Shown here piece after piece: positions 8,386-17,770 of a stretch of DNA of 64,000 nucleotides. The DNA lies in the NCBI RefSeq assembly GCF_014639275.1, contig NZ_BMFW01000002.1, positions 354,379 to 418,378 of the forward strand, read 5' to 3'. The notes beneath the pieces were generated by a model. It was not told where the DNA came from. It saw nothing but the letters and a program-made list of their open reading frames with translations, and made no database searches. Position numbers and translations under genes: made by a program. The number at the start of each line of letters is the position of its first letter. The stretch's first letter is position 1. The stretch comes from Arthrobacter liuii (lineage in GTDB: Bacteria > Actinomycetota > Actinomycetes > Actinomycetales > Micrococcaceae).

Positions 8386-9291
8386 TCAGCGCAGGGGTGC
8401 GTCCCGCCGTCGTGCGGCGAACGCGAACAGGGACGTGGTGGCCACCGTGGCCAGGTAACCCGCGATGACAATCAGCGAGATTCCCGCCCAGAAGTAGTTG
8501 GTGGTGCTCGCCTCCTGCCACGGGCTGGGCGCTATCCGGATCAGCGAATACACCGCAACCCCTGCCGAGGCCAGTCCGATCAGCACCGGCAGCGTGAGCC
8601 AGATCCGGGCCGAACCGACGTGTTCATCGAACCCGTCCCATTCGTTCCATGACCCGCGGCGGAGGATCAGCCAGCCCGCCGGAATCATGAACGCGCCCAC
8701 CAGCAGGAACGCAGCCACCACGTCGGCGGGCCGGTGCCATTGGTTGATCAGCGTGGACACACCGGACGCGATGGCAAAGCTGCCGCCGATGAAGCCGGCC
8801 ATGGGCCGCCAGCGCGGGGACGCCATCAGGAACACGGCCGCGGCGGCGGACGCCGCCAACGTGGTGTGCCCGGACGGCAGCGAATTCAGTTCCAGCGTCA
8901 AAACGCCTTTGTCCGGGCGCGGCGGCAGCAGGTCCTTCAGCACCTGGGTTGCCACGTTGGCACTGACGCACGCGGCCACAGCGATTCCGGCTTCCGCCCA
9001 GTGCCGCCGGATGACGGTGACAAACAGGACCACGACGGCGGCCATCACCAATGAGATGGTGGGCAGCAGATCCAGGAATTGGGTGGCGGCCTTGCCTGCG
9101 GGCCCGTGGATCTCCACCGCTTCCGCCAGCGCCGACTCGTCAATGAACTGGCCCGTGGCGGTCTGGACGAAGAAGCAATAGGTGGCAACCAGCCCTGCAA
9201 TGCAGGCCAAGGTGGACAGCACGAACAGGGACGCCGAGCCCGGGGCAGGCCGCGCCGGAATCCTGGTGGGTAGTTGCCGTGAAGAAGTCAT
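8386..9291 (-). CDS. PAP2 family phosphatase, membrane-bound
   Basis: About 301 aa from ATG 9291 (a GTG at 9309 is also possible; neither has a clear ribosome site). The acid-phosphatase signature is complete: KDLLPPRPD, LPSGHT and NQWHRPADV supply the phosphate-binding and catalytic histidines. Six or more hydrophobic helices are visible, the last two after the catalytic region. Such proteins dephosphorylate lipid phosphates (phosphatidic acid, undecaprenyl diphosphate or sugar-lipid phosphates) at the membrane outer face; the exact substrate cannot be told from sequence. It is 36 nt downstream of the MFS gene on the same strand. Confidence 0.9.
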   Translation of the reverse strand: MTSSRQLPTRIPARPAPGSASLFVLSTLACIAGLVATYCFFVQTATGQFIDESALAEAVEIHGPAGKAATQFLDLLPTISLVMAAVVVLFVTVIRRHWAEAGIAVAACVSANVATQVLKDLLPPRPDKGVLTLELNSLPSGHTTLAASAAAAVFLMASPRWRPMAGFIGGSFAIASGVSTLINQWHRPADVVAAFLLVGAFMIPAGWLILRRGSWNEWDGFDEHVGSARIWLTLPVLIGLASAGVAVYSLIRIAPSPWQEASTTNYFWAGISLIVIAGYLATVATTSLFAFAARRRDAPLR

Positions 9292-9327
9292 CGCGGTTAA
9301 GGGTGACACAAAAAGCTGGGCGGCCGC

Positions 9328-10518
9328 TCAGGGGCCCGGCGTGGGTTTGACCGGGTCCAGCCGGGGGATGCTCGCCGCGGCCACCAGCACCGCCAGTGCG
9401 CCGAGCCCGAACGGCAGTGCCGTGGCCGTGGCGATGCCGCCCACTAGCAGGGGACCGCCGGCGTCGCCCAGTTCGCGGCCCAGTTCGGCCGAGCCCATGG
9501 TCCGTCCCATCCGCCCCGGCGGCGTGGTGTCCGCCAGGTGGGCGAAGCCGAGCGGGGTGGCAACGCCGATGCCCGTCCCAATGCACGCGGCAGCGACGAA
9601 AATGGTGACCGCCCCCGGGGCGCCCGCAACGAGACCCACGCCTGCGGCAACCAGCAGCAGGCCCGTCGTCGTGCCCTTGTTGTCGGTCACGGCATTGCGG
9701 TCCCGCAGCCTGCCGATCCACGGCTGGGTCAGGATCGAGCCCAGCGCCACCACGCTCACCGCGGCTGTGCCGGCGAAGGCGTCCAGACCGTGCCGCGCGG
9801 CCAGTGCCGGGAGGAAGCCGACGGCGGCGCCCAGCGCACCGGTGGAGGCGGCCAGTACCAGCGTGGGAACCATGAAACGTCGCTCGCCCACCTGGCGCGC
9901 CAGGTCCATCACTGTGTACCGCGTCCGCGGCAGTGGCTCCAGGTGCGGCACGGACACCAGCACCCACACGGCTGTGACGGCGGCAAGCCCCGAAAGCGTG
10001 CCGAACAGCAGGGGGAAACTGCCGGCCAGGATCAGGCCGGCGCCGAGCGGCGGACCAATGATGTAGCCCAGGCTCTTCCAGGACCCGTACCGGCCAAAGT
10101 AGGTGCCCGCCTTTCCACCGCGGGCCATCCTTGCCACCATGGCGGACGACGCCGGCGAGAACGCCGACGCCGCAGCCCCCTGTCCCAGCCGGGCCAGGGC
10201 AAGGATGAACGGGTCAGCAGCACCGAGGCCGATCAGCGACAGTGCGGCGAAGGCGAACAGGCCGCCGACGACGACGGGTTTGGCTCCAATGCGGTCGCTG
10301 AGGGCGCCGAAAACCGGCTTGAGGAACACCTCGGCCACGTCGTACAGGGCCAGCAGGATGCCGAGGTTCAGCAGCGACAGGCCGATGTTTCCGCTCTGCG
10401 AGCCCAACCCCGCCGCGATACTGTGGGCACCGAACGCCGTGACGAAACCCGCCGCATACAGGGGTGCCGTGAACGACCTGGTGGCCTGCGCATTTGGCAG
10501 GGAACTGTCAGGGCTCAT
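9328..10518 (-). CDS. MFS transporter
   Basis: 396 aa with twelve hydrophobic segments and the MFS loop motif between helices 2 and 3 (FGALSDRIGAKPVVVGG). RLGQGAAASAFSPASSAMVA resembles the drug:H+ antiporter motif C region. The start is ATG 10518, preceded by TAAAGT at exactly seven bases, so the mRNA is probably leaderless. The gene is divergent from a drug-type ABC exporter with a palindromic operator in the shared 53-bp promoter region. Probably an efflux pump; substrate unknown. Confidence 0.88.
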   Translation of the reverse strand: MSPDSSLPNAQATRSFTAPLYAAGFVTAFGAHSIAAGLGSQSGNIGLSLLNLGILLALYDVAEVFLKPVFGALSDRIGAKPVVVGGLFAFAALSLIGLGAADPFILALARLGQGAAASAFSPASSAMVARMARGGKAGTYFGRYGSWKSLGYIIGPPLGAGLILAGSFPLLFGTLSGLAAVTAVWVLVSVPHLEPLPRTRYTVMDLARQVGERRFMVPTLVLAASTGALGAAVGFLPALAARHGLDAFAGTAAVSVVALGSILTQPWIGRLRDRNAVTDNKGTTTGLLLVAAGVGLVAGAPGAVTIFVAAACIGTGIGVATPLGFAHLADTTPPGRMGRTMGSAELGRELGDAGGPLLVGGIATATALPFGLGALAVLVAAASIPRLDPVKPTPGP

Positions 10519-10525
10519 AATTGGG

Positions 10526-10552
10526 ACTTTAGTGCCTTCACAAACTTGTGAA
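10526..10552. promoter_or_regulatory. Divergent promoter with palindromic operator
   Basis: TTCACAA-AC-TTGTGAA (10537-10552) is a perfect 7-bp inverted repeat. It lies just upstream of the minus-strand -10 TAAAGT (complement of 10526-10531) of the MFS gene and within 20 bp of the ABC gene start. A dimeric repressor here would shut both promoters. The GbsR/MarR-type regulator at 13179, encoded in the ABC operon, is the natural candidate (inference). Confidence 0.55.
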
Positions 10553-10571
10553 AACTCCAAAGACTTGGATC

Positions 10572-11558
10572 ATGAACACTGTTGTCCAGACAATGGACCT
10601 GCATAAGCACTTTGGCCACGTCCACGCCCTGGACGGCCTGGACCTGGAAGTCCAGCGCGGTGAGATCCACGGCTTCCTGGGCCCCAACGGCGCCGGGAAA
10701 TCCACCACCCTGCGCATCCTCCTGGGCCTGGCCAGGGCAACCTCCGGCTCCGCCACCGTCCTGGGCTTCGAACCCTGGACCCAGGCGGCCGACCTGCACC
10801 GGCGCCTGGCCTACGTTCCGGGCGATGTCCGGCTCTGGCCCAACCTGTCGGGAGGCGAAACCATCGACCTGCTGTCCCGGCTGCGCGGCGGCACCGCGGA
10901 CGGAGCCGACTACCGCCGCCGGAAGGACCGGCTCTGCCGGGAGTTCGACTTCGATCCTGCGAAGAAGGGCCGCGCCTACTCCAAGGGCAACCGGCAGAAG
11001 GTTGCACTGATTGCGGCCCTGGCCACCGAAGCCGAGCTCTACCTGCTGGACGAGCCCACCAGCGGCCTGGACCCGCTCATGGAGGAGGTCTTCCGGCGGG
11101 AGCTGCTCGCCGCCGTCGACCGCGGCGCCACCGTGCTGCTCTCCAGCCATATCCTCTCCGAGGTGGAGGTGCTGTGCCACCGGGTGAGCATCATCCGCGC
11201 CGGAAAAATTGTCGACGGCGGCACGCTGGACTCCCTGCGGCACCTCACCAGGTCGGAGGTTTCCTTCGCGGCGGACGGCCTGGACGCGGAGGCGCTGGCC
11301 CGCCTGGGCGCAGTGCATGACCTGACGCTCGACGCCGGCCGGGTCCGGTTCAGCGCCGACTCGGACCGGATTTCCGAAGTACTACCCGCGCTGGCCGCCC
11401 TGGGCGTGCAGGGCCTGACGATCGTCCCGCCGTCGCTGGAGGAGCTCTTCCTGCGGCACTACGGCGATGCTTCCGGTCCTTCGGAGCCGGAGGCCGCACC
11501 TGCTGACACGGGCCACAGCGCCCGGCGCCACCTGCTCGGCGCTAGGGGGCGGAACTGA
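10572..11558 (+). CDS. ABC exporter ATP-binding protein (DrrA-like)
   Basis: 328 aa from ATG 10572. Walker A GPNGAGKST at about 37-45, signature YSKGNRQKV, Walker B LYLLDEPTSGLDP and the switch histidine SSHILSE are all present, followed by a C-terminal domain typical of drug/polyketide exporters. It energises the permease encoded 1 nt downstream. It is divergent from an MFS pump and leads an operon with a permease, a GbsR/MarR regulator and CorA. The substrate is unknown, probably a hydrophobic drug or antibiotic. Confidence 0.92.
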   Translation: MNTVVQTMDLHKHFGHVHALDGLDLEVQRGEIHGFLGPNGAGKSTTLRILLGLARATSGSATVLGFEPWTQAADLHRRLAYVPGDVRLWPNLSGGETIDLLSRLRGGTADGADYRRRKDRLCREFDFDPAKKGRAYSKGNRQKVALIAALATEAELYLLDEPTSGLDPLMEEVFRRELLAAVDRGATVLLSSHILSEVEVLCHRVSIIRAGKIVDGGTLDSLRHLTRSEVSFAADGLDAEALARLGAVHDLTLDAGRVRFSADSDRISEVLPALAALGVQGLTIVPPSLEELFLRHYGDASGPSEPEAAPADTGHSARRHLLGARGRN

Positions 11559-11559
11559 C

Positions 11560-13182
11560 ATGGCCATCCTCCTGGTTCTCTGGGGCCAGCGGCTGCGCCG
11601 GGACCGCTGGCAGCTGGTCAGCTGGGTGGCGGCCATCGGGGCGTTCGCGCTGTTCGCCGCGGCCGCCGTCACCCAGACTTACGGCAACCTGGTCAGCCGC
11701 ACGGAAATCCTGCAGGTGGCCATCGCAACGCCCGCCGTCCTGATGCTGCGCGGCCTGCCGCGGGGCGTTGACCAGGGGGCCTTCACGTTCTTCCTCATCT
11801 ATGCCTTCCTGGCCCTGTTGGCCGGCCTGATGAGCACGTTCCTGGCGGTACGGCACTCGCGCGCCGACGAGGAAACCGGCGGCGCGGAACTCGTGGCCGC
11901 CACACCCGCCGGCCGCCTGCTCCCCAATGCCGCCACCCTGCTGCACGGCATCGCGGCGAACATCCTCGTGGCGCTTGCCGTGTTCGCCGGCTTTGTTGCC
12001 CAGGGCCTGGACCCGCAAGGTTCCCTGACCGCCGGAGCCGCAACGGGCGCCGTCGGGCTCGCCTTCCTGGGCGTGGGACTGCTGGTGGCCCAGTTTATGG
12101 GGACGTCACGGGGTGCAAACGGCGTCTCGGCCGCACTGGTTGTCCTGGCATACGTCCTGCGCGGGATCGGGGACGCCACGGGGACGCCCGGCGCTGGCGG
12201 GACCACCATGACCGAAGGGGCGGCCAGCTGGTTTTCGCCCATCGGCTGGGGCCAGCAAACGTATGCCTACTCAGGGAACCGCGCGTGGCCGCTGCTGCTG
12301 CCGCTGGGACTAGCCGTCGCCTGCCTCGCGGCGGCCTGGTCCATCCTCCGCGTGCGTGACAGCGGAGCGAGCGTCTGGGCAGCCCGGCCGGGACGCGCCG
12401 CAGCCCGGCAGGGGCTTCGGAGTCCCGCGGCGCTCGCACTGCGGCTGCAGGCCGGATCGATCATCGGCTGGGGCCTCGGCGGCCTGGCCCTGGGCCTGCT
12501 CGCCGGATCGCTCGGAAAGGCGATTGCCGCCGTCGATACCCCGGAGACCAACATCACTGCCGTCATGAGGGAGATGCTCCAGTCGCAGGGAACCTCGCAG
12601 ACACAGCTCATGGTCTCCGTACTGTTCTCCGTGGCCGGGGTCCTGGCGGCGGCTTGTGCCCTGCAGGCCGTGATCAGGCTGCGGCAGGAGGAAGCGGCAG
12701 GAACCGCGGAGCTGCTGCTGGCCGTGCCGGTGGGCCGGGTGCGGTGGCTCTCCGGGTACCTGGTGCTCGGCGCGGCGGCTGTGGTGCTGGTGGTCGGACT
12801 GGCAGGAGTGGGAGCTTGGGTGACGCTCACCGGATCCGGTGATGCGTCCATGCCTGCGGATGCGCTCTGGCAAACGGCCCTGGCCCAGCTGCCGGCGGCA
12901 CTGATCTATCTGGCCGTTCCCGCCTTGGTGTTTGTCCTCTGGCCTCCCGCGACCATCGCCGCGAGCTGGGCGTTGCTGGCAGTGGGGGTGATGCTGGGCA
13001 TTTTCGGCGGCATGCTCGGCATGGACCAGAGCCTGCGCAATCTGTCCCCGTTCACCCACACGCCGGTTCCGCACGGAGCGGACACCGACTGGAGCGGCGC
13101 CTGGTGGATGCTTGCCATTGCCGCCGCTGCGGGCGGGTTGGCCGTTGCCGTGATGCGACGGAGGGAGGTGGGCTCGGCATGA
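11560..13182 (+). CDS. ABC-2 type exporter permease (tetronasin/polyketide antibiotic type)
   Basis: 540 aa, about twelve transmembrane helices arranged as two similar halves: each has an amphipathic stretch, then a sequence like EETGGAELVAATPAGRLL (first half) and EEAAGTAELLLAVPVGRVRW (second half). This internally duplicated design is typical of the large ABC-2 permeases that export polyketide antibiotics such as tetronasin. ATG 11560 follows the ATPase stop by one base. It should form the membrane channel with the preceding ATPase. Confidence 0.9.
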   Translation: MAILLVLWGQRLRRDRWQLVSWVAAIGAFALFAAAAVTQTYGNLVSRTEILQVAIATPAVLMLRGLPRGVDQGAFTFFLIYAFLALLAGLMSTFLAVRHSRADEETGGAELVAATPAGRLLPNAATLLHGIAANILVALAVFAGFVAQGLDPQGSLTAGAATGAVGLAFLGVGLLVAQFMGTSRGANGVSAALVVLAYVLRGIGDATGTPGAGGTTMTEGAASWFSPIGWGQQTYAYSGNRAWPLLLPLGLAVACLAAAWSILRVRDSGASVWAARPGRAAARQGLRSPAALALRLQAGSIIGWGLGGLALGLLAGSLGKAIAAVDTPETNITAVMREMLQSQGTSQTQLMVSVLFSVAGVLAAACALQAVIRLRQEEAAGTAELLLAVPVGRVRWLSGYLVLGAAAVVLVVGLAGVGAWVTLTGSGDASMPADALWQTALAQLPAALIYLAVPALVFVLWPPATIAASWALLAVGVMLGIFGGMLGMDQSLRNLSPFTHTPVPHGADTDWSGAWWMLAIAAAAGGLAVAVMRRREVGSA

Positions 13183-13703
13183 GTGCCGATGCCTCGGTTT
13201 CAGCCCCTGCCGGCGTCGTTGTTCCTGCTGGTGTCGTTGTTCCCGACGGCGTGACGGCAGCCGCTGCCGAAAGGACTGCGGCCGCCTTCGCCGCGGCCGG
13301 GTTCCCCAAGATGCCGGCACGGACGCTGCTGGCCCTCGTGTCATCGGAGCAGGGCAGTCTCACCGCTGCGGAGCTCGCGGAACGGCTGGGTGCCAGTGCC
13401 GCGGCTGTTTCCGGGGCGGTGCGGTACCTGCAGACCGTGGGCTTCGTGCACCGGGTCTCCCAGCCCGGCAGCCGCCGGGACCTCTACGCACTGCACAAGG
13501 ACGAGTGGTACGTGGTGTCCATGCGGAACAGCCCGGTCTACGAAAAGCTTGCGGCCCTGACCGATGCGACGGCGGAAACCCTTCCGGAAGGATCGGCGGC
13601 CCGGGCCCGGATGGGGGAGATGGCCCGGTTCTACCGGTTCCTCAATTCCCGGATGCCCGCACTGCTGGACGACTGGGAGCGTGAACGGGAGGCGGAGCAG
13701 TGA
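13179..13703 (+). CDS. GbsR/MarR family transcriptional regulator
   Basis: 174 aa. A winged helix-turn-helix lies at about 50-105 (LTAAELAERLGASAAAVSGA, VSQPGSRRDLYAL), followed by a C-terminal helical dimerisation part (MARFYRFLNSRMPALLDDWE). The start ATG overlaps the permease stop (ATGA), with GAGGGAGG upstream. The N-terminus contains a short near-repeat (GVVVPAGVVVPDGV). Regulators in this operon position usually repress the exporter and respond to its substrate; the palindrome at 10537 is a candidate binding site. Confidence 0.88.
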   Translation: MSADASVSAPAGVVVPAGVVVPDGVTAAAAERTAAAFAAAGFPKMPARTLLALVSSEQGSLTAAELAERLGASAAAVSGAVRYLQTVGFVHRVSQPGSRRDLYALHKDEWYVVSMRNSPVYEKLAALTDATAETLPEGSAARARMGEMARFYRFLNSRMPALLDDWEREREAEQ

Positions 13704-14716
13704 CCATCATTGACAACGCGGTATACGTCAACGGGCTGCGCACCGAGGACCCGGCGGACCTCGACGAAACGTACTTCCTGCTGCGGCAGCGGGAAGGAAT
13801 GGCATGGATCGGCCTGTACCGGCCCGACGCAGAGGAACTGCAGTCCGTGGGCGAGGAGTTCGACCTCAATGGGCTGGCCATCGAGGACGCGCTCGCCGGC
13901 CACCAGCGGGCCAAGCTGGAGCATTATGACGAGTGCCTGTTCCTGGTGCTCCGGCCCGCCAGGTACCGCGATGACGTGGAGAAAGTAGACTTCGGCGAGA
14001 TCCACGTCTTTGCGGGCGATGACTACGTGGTCACCGTGAGGCATGCCGAGTCCCCGGACCTGGCCAAGGTCCGCCGCCGGATGGAGTCCATGCCGGAGTT
14101 CCTGGCGCTGGGGCCCGATGCTGTGCTGTACGGGATCCTGGACCAGGTGGTGGACGAATATGAGCCGGTGGTGGCCGGCCTGGAAAACGACATTGACGAA
14201 ATCGAGGACGACCTGTTCGGCGCGGACCCCGACGTGTCCCGCAGGATCTATGAACTGTCCCGCCAGGTCATCACGTTCCAGCGCGCCACCAGCCCACTCG
14301 CCGGTATCCTGCAGGCCTTGATCGCCGGAACCCCGGATCATGAGCAGGCCACTGAGCTTCGGGACCACTACCGGGACGTCCTGGACCACGTGATCCGGCT
14401 CAACGAGCGGGTGGCGTCCTTCCGCGCACTGCTCCAGAACGCGCTCGCCGTCAACGCCGCCCTGGTGGCCCAGCGGCAAAACGATGAAATGCAGCGCATG
14501 ACGGAGTCCAGCTTTGAACAGAATGAGCAGGTCAAGCGGATCTCGTCGTGGGCTGCCATCCTGTTCGCTCCCACGCTGGTGGCCTCCATCTACGGCATGA
14601 ACTTCACCAATATGCCCGAGCTGGCATGGACTTACGGCTACCCCTATGCCTTGGGCCTGATGGTGGCGATGGGCCTGGTCCTGTACCTGGCGTTCAAGCA
14701 CAACAAGTGGATCTGA
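13700..14716 (+). CDS. corA: Magnesium/cobalt transport protein CorA
   Basis: 338 aa with a large acidic cytoplasmic N-terminal domain and two C-terminal helices. The signature YGMNF sits at the end of the first helix, followed by a short loop with MPELAW, as in CorA pentameric channels for Mg2+ or Co2+ uptake. GTG 13700 overlaps the regulator stop (GTGA), so it is coupled to the ABC exporter operon. The C-terminal KHNKWI is a normal CorA-like end. A functional link to the exporter is not obvious. Confidence 0.93.
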   Translation: MTIIDNAVYVNGLRTEDPADLDETYFLLRQREGMAWIGLYRPDAEELQSVGEEFDLNGLAIEDALAGHQRAKLEHYDECLFLVLRPARYRDDVEKVDFGEIHVFAGDDYVVTVRHAESPDLAKVRRRMESMPEFLALGPDAVLYGILDQVVDEYEPVVAGLENDIDEIEDDLFGADPDVSRRIYELSRQVITFQRATSPLAGILQALIAGTPDHEQATELRDHYRDVLDHVIRLNERVASFRALLQNALAVNAALVAQRQNDEMQRMTESSFEQNEQVKRISSWAAILFAPTLVASIYGMNFTNMPELAWTYGYPYALGLMVAMGLVLYLAFKHNKWI

Positions 14717-14740
14717 ACCGCTCTCCCTGAAGCGGTCTTT
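14717..14740 (+). terminator. Terminator after corA
   Basis: ACCGCT (14717-14722) pairs with AGCGGT (14731-14736) across an eight-base loop and is followed by CTTT. It is short, but it starts immediately after the corA stop. Confidence 0.5.
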
Positions 14741-14773
14741 CCAGTTTCATGCCCTACCATGGGCTACAAATTA

Positions 14774-14785
14774 TAAGCCTGCTTA
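14774..14785 (+). promoter_or_regulatory. TAAGC-CT-GCTTA palindrome upstream of the NRAMP gene
   Basis: Near-perfect palindrome in an AT-rich promoter stretch, followed by TAGTAC. It is related to the motifs at 3823 and 47953. It lies 44 bases before the start codon, so it is placed to act as operator or promoter element. Confidence 0.4.
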
Positions 14786-14829
14786 GTACTTTGGCGGCTT
14801 AGCAGTCGATGGTGAGTGGAGAGAACTGG

Positions 14830-16188
14830 ATGAGCAAGGCCGAAATTTCCGGGCGGCCCCGGATTGATGGCGACGCGGCCGGTGCTGGGCGGAAGTCCCT
14901 CCTGCGCCGCTTCGGTTCACTCCTTGGCCCCGGCCTGGTGACAGGTGCTGCGGACGATGACCCCTCAGGAATTGCCACCTATGCGCAGGCCGGTGCCACC
15001 TTTTCCAACGGCATGCTGTGGGCTGCGCCGGTGACACTGCCCATGATGATGGCCGTCCAGGAAATCTGTGACCGCACGGCACTGGCCACAGGTGAAAGCC
15101 TGGGCAGGCTGGCCCGGCGCAAGTTCTCCCGCCGTCCACGGGTGGTGATTGCGGTGCTGATTGTTGCCCTGCTGGTGGGCAACATCCTTAATGCCGCCGC
15201 AGACCTGATGGCGATCGGGCAGGGCATGCAGATGCTCGGCGCCGGCCCCGACCACCTGTGGAGTGCCATTGCAGGGGTCGGTATCGCGGTGGCGCTTATG
15301 AGCGGCTCGTTTGCCGTCATCGCCAAGGTTTTCAAGTGGCTGTGCGTCACCCTCCTGGCCTATGTTGCGGTCCTGTTCGTCGCCAACGTCGACTGGGCCG
15401 ACGTCCTGGAAGGAGTCCTGGGCATGAAGTTCAGCTTCGCCCCGGAATACCTTGGCTTGATCGTTGCAGTGCTGGGCACCACCATCTCGCCGTACCTGTT
15501 CTTCTGGCAGAGCGCGCACAGGGTCCAGGAGTTGCGCGCCGAGGACCACGGCGGGGACGAGGCAGTGGGGCTCAAGGACCGGCCCGATGCGGCCGCCGCC
15601 GCCCATACCCTCCGTAAGGCCCGGGCCGACGTGTTCATCGGCATGGTCTTCTCCGTCCTGGTGATGTTCTCGATCATGGCCGCCACTGCGGCAACCCTGG
15701 GCAGGGACGGCACCAAGGTGGAAACAGCTGCCGACGTGGCCAAGGCACTGGAACCGGTTGTGGGGCCGGCCGCCACATTCCTGTTCGCCGCCGGGTTCAT
15801 CGGCACCGGCATCCTCGGGGTCCCGGTCCTCGCCGCCTCCGGCGCAGCGGGACTGGCCGGACTGCTCGGCAGGGACTGGGGCCTGGACCTCAGCCCACGG
15901 CGCGCTCCGTTGTTCCACACGCTGCTTGGAGTCGGAATGGTCGCCGGCGTCCTCATCAGTTTCTTCTCCGCCGACCCCATCGGGCTATTGGTTTTCAGCG
16001 CCACCGTCAACGGAATCGCCGCCGCCCCGTTCCTGGTGGTCACCATGCTGATTTCACGGGACAAGGCCATCATGGGCGAGTACCGCAACGGCAGGCTTGC
16101 CGCCACCCTGGGCTGGTTCACGGCGGCAGTCATGGTGGTGGCAGGCAGCATCGGCGTGTGGACCACACTGACCGGAGCCGGAGGCTAG
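14830..16188 (+). CDS. NRAMP family divalent metal transporter
   Basis: 452 aa with eleven hydrophobic helices. The first helix region carries GADDDPSGIATYAQAG, which resembles the DPGN-type metal site with DPS in place of DPG/N, as in NRAMP-related proteins whose metal preference is uncertain. The start is ATG 14830 with GGAGAGA seven bases upstream; a GTG/ATG at 14809 is less likely. Proteins of this branch may carry Mn2+, Fe2+ or Mg2+. It stands alone between corA and the decarboxylase, with its own promoter motif. Confidence 0.85.
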   Translation: MSKAEISGRPRIDGDAAGAGRKSLLRRFGSLLGPGLVTGAADDDPSGIATYAQAGATFSNGMLWAAPVTLPMMMAVQEICDRTALATGESLGRLARRKFSRRPRVVIAVLIVALLVGNILNAAADLMAIGQGMQMLGAGPDHLWSAIAGVGIAVALMSGSFAVIAKVFKWLCVTLLAYVAVLFVANVDWADVLEGVLGMKFSFAPEYLGLIVAVLGTTISPYLFFWQSAHRVQELRAEDHGGDEAVGLKDRPDAAAAAHTLRKARADVFIGMVFSVLVMFSIMAATAATLGRDGTKVETAADVAKALEPVVGPAATFLFAAGFIGTGILGVPVLAASGAAGLAGLLGRDWGLDLSPRRAPLFHTLLGVGMVAGVLISFFSADPIGLLVFSATVNGIAAAPFLVVTMLISRDKAIMGEYRNGRLAATLGWFTAAVMVVAGSIGVWTTLTGAGG

Positions 16189-16285
16189 CCCGACCACCTG
16201 ACTGTACTGCCGGCGTCGTACACCCTGCTTTTTGAAACCCGTACCCTGACCCTGCTGACCAACCCATAGAGAGAGCGAGAACAAC

Positions 16286-17746
16286 GTGGACCACAACGAA
16301 GCTCCCCTGCTGGACGCCATGGACCAGTACCACCGGCTGGACCGCTACGGGTTCACCCCGCCCGGCCACAGGCAGGGCCGCGGCGCCGACCCGCGGGTCC
16401 GGGACATCCTCGGGGCCGATACGTTCCGCGCCGACGTCCTGGCCTCGGCGGGCCTGGATGACCGATCGTCTTCCGGCGGATACCTGAAAAAGGCCGAGCA
16501 GCTCATGGCGGATGCTGTGGGCGCGGAGCAGGCCTTCTTCTCCACCTGCGGCAGCTCCCTGTCTGTGAAGGCCGCCGTGATTGCGGTGGCTGCCGGCAAA
16601 GGCGACCTGCTGGTCAGCCGCGACGCCCACAAATCCATCACCGCCGGGCTGGTGTTTTCCGGCATCCAGCCGCGGTGGATCCGGCCCCGCTGGGACTCCA
16701 AGCTGCACCTGGCGCACCCGCCGGCGCCATCGGACGTGGAGGAGATGTGGGAACGGTACCCGGACGCCGCGGGGGCGCTGATCGTCAGCCCCACCCCGTA
16801 CGGGACCTGCGCGGACATCGCCGGCATCGCCAAGGTCTGCCACGACCGGGGGAAGCCCCTCATCGTGGATGAGGCATGGGGAGCACACCTGCCTTTCCAC
16901 GAGGGCCTCCCCACCTGGGCGATGAGTGCCGGTGCCGATGTCTGCGTGGTGTCGGTGCACAAGATGGGTGCCGGTTTTGAGCAGGGCTCGGTCTATCACA
17001 TCCAGGGCGACCTGGTGGATCCCGCGCACCTGTCCGAGTGCGCGGACCTGCTGATGACCACCAGCCCCAACGTCATTTTGTACTCGGCCATGGACGGCTG
17101 GCGCCGGCAGATGGTGCAGCACGGGGCGGAGCTCCTGGGCAACGCCCTTGACCTCGCCCGGAGGCTGCGGCGGGACATCGACGCGCTCCCGGGGATCCAC
17201 GTGGTGGAGGACGAGCTCCTGGCTGTTGAATCCTCACACGACCTGGACCGCATGCAGATCCTGATGGACGTCACGGGACTGGGCATCAGTGGCTACCAGG
17301 CCGCCGACTGGCTGCGGGAAAACCGCCACCTGGACATGGGCCTCAGCGACCACCGCCGCCTCATGGCCACCATGTCCATGGCTGACGACGACGCCTCCGC
17401 CCGGCGGCTCCTTGACGGGCTGCAGGCCCTCATCGAAGCAGCTCCGGCGCTTCCCGCCCCTGCCAAGGTGGACCTGCCCTCACCCCAGGGGCTGGAACTG
17501 GAAACGGTGGCCCTTCCGCGGGACGCCTTCTTCGGCCCGCGGGAGGATGTTCCCGCACGCGAGGCGGTGGGGCGGGTTGCGGCGGAGCAGATCACCCCAT
17601 ACCCGCCGGGCATCCCGGTGATCGTGCCGGGGGAGCGGATCAACGAGGCCGTCCTGGACTACCTGGAGTCCGGGCTGAAGGCCGGCATGGTCCTGCCCGA
17701 TCCCGCGGATCCGTCGCTGGGCACCATCCGGGTGGTCCGTGAGTAG
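16286..17746 (+). CDS. Orn/Lys/Arg decarboxylase family, PLP-dependent (intact paralog)
   Basis: 486 aa, fold-type I PLP enzyme. Visible cofactor residues: S91-L92 region STCGSSLS for the phosphate, H115 in RDAHKS stacking on the ring, D195 in IVDEAWGAH, and the Schiff-base lysine K226 in SVHKMGAG. The length matches the short Bacillus SpeA/YaaO-like decarboxylases rather than the 700-aa inducible ones. It converts lysine, ornithine or arginine to the diamine or agmatine; which one cannot be read from sequence. GTG 16286 follows a purine-rich stretch. The locus at 3973 is a deleted copy of the same gene type. Confidence 0.9.
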   Translation: MDHNEAPLLDAMDQYHRLDRYGFTPPGHRQGRGADPRVRDILGADTFRADVLASAGLDDRSSSGGYLKKAEQLMADAVGAEQAFFSTCGSSLSVKAAVIAVAAGKGDLLVSRDAHKSITAGLVFSGIQPRWIRPRWDSKLHLAHPPAPSDVEEMWERYPDAAGALIVSPTPYGTCADIAGIAKVCHDRGKPLIVDEAWGAHLPFHEGLPTWAMSAGADVCVVSVHKMGAGFEQGSVYHIQGDLVDPAHLSECADLLMTTSPNVILYSAMDGWRRQMVQHGAELLGNALDLARRLRRDIDALPGIHVVEDELLAVESSHDLDRMQILMDVTGLGISGYQAADWLRENRHLDMGLSDHRRLMATMSMADDDASARRLLDGLQALIEAAPALPAPAKVDLPSPQGLELETVALPRDAFFGPREDVPAREAVGRVAAEQITPYPPGIPVIVPGERINEAVLDYLESGLKAGMVLPDPADPSLGTIRVVRE

Positions 17747-17770
17747 CCGTTTGCCTCCTGCGCTCCCGCG

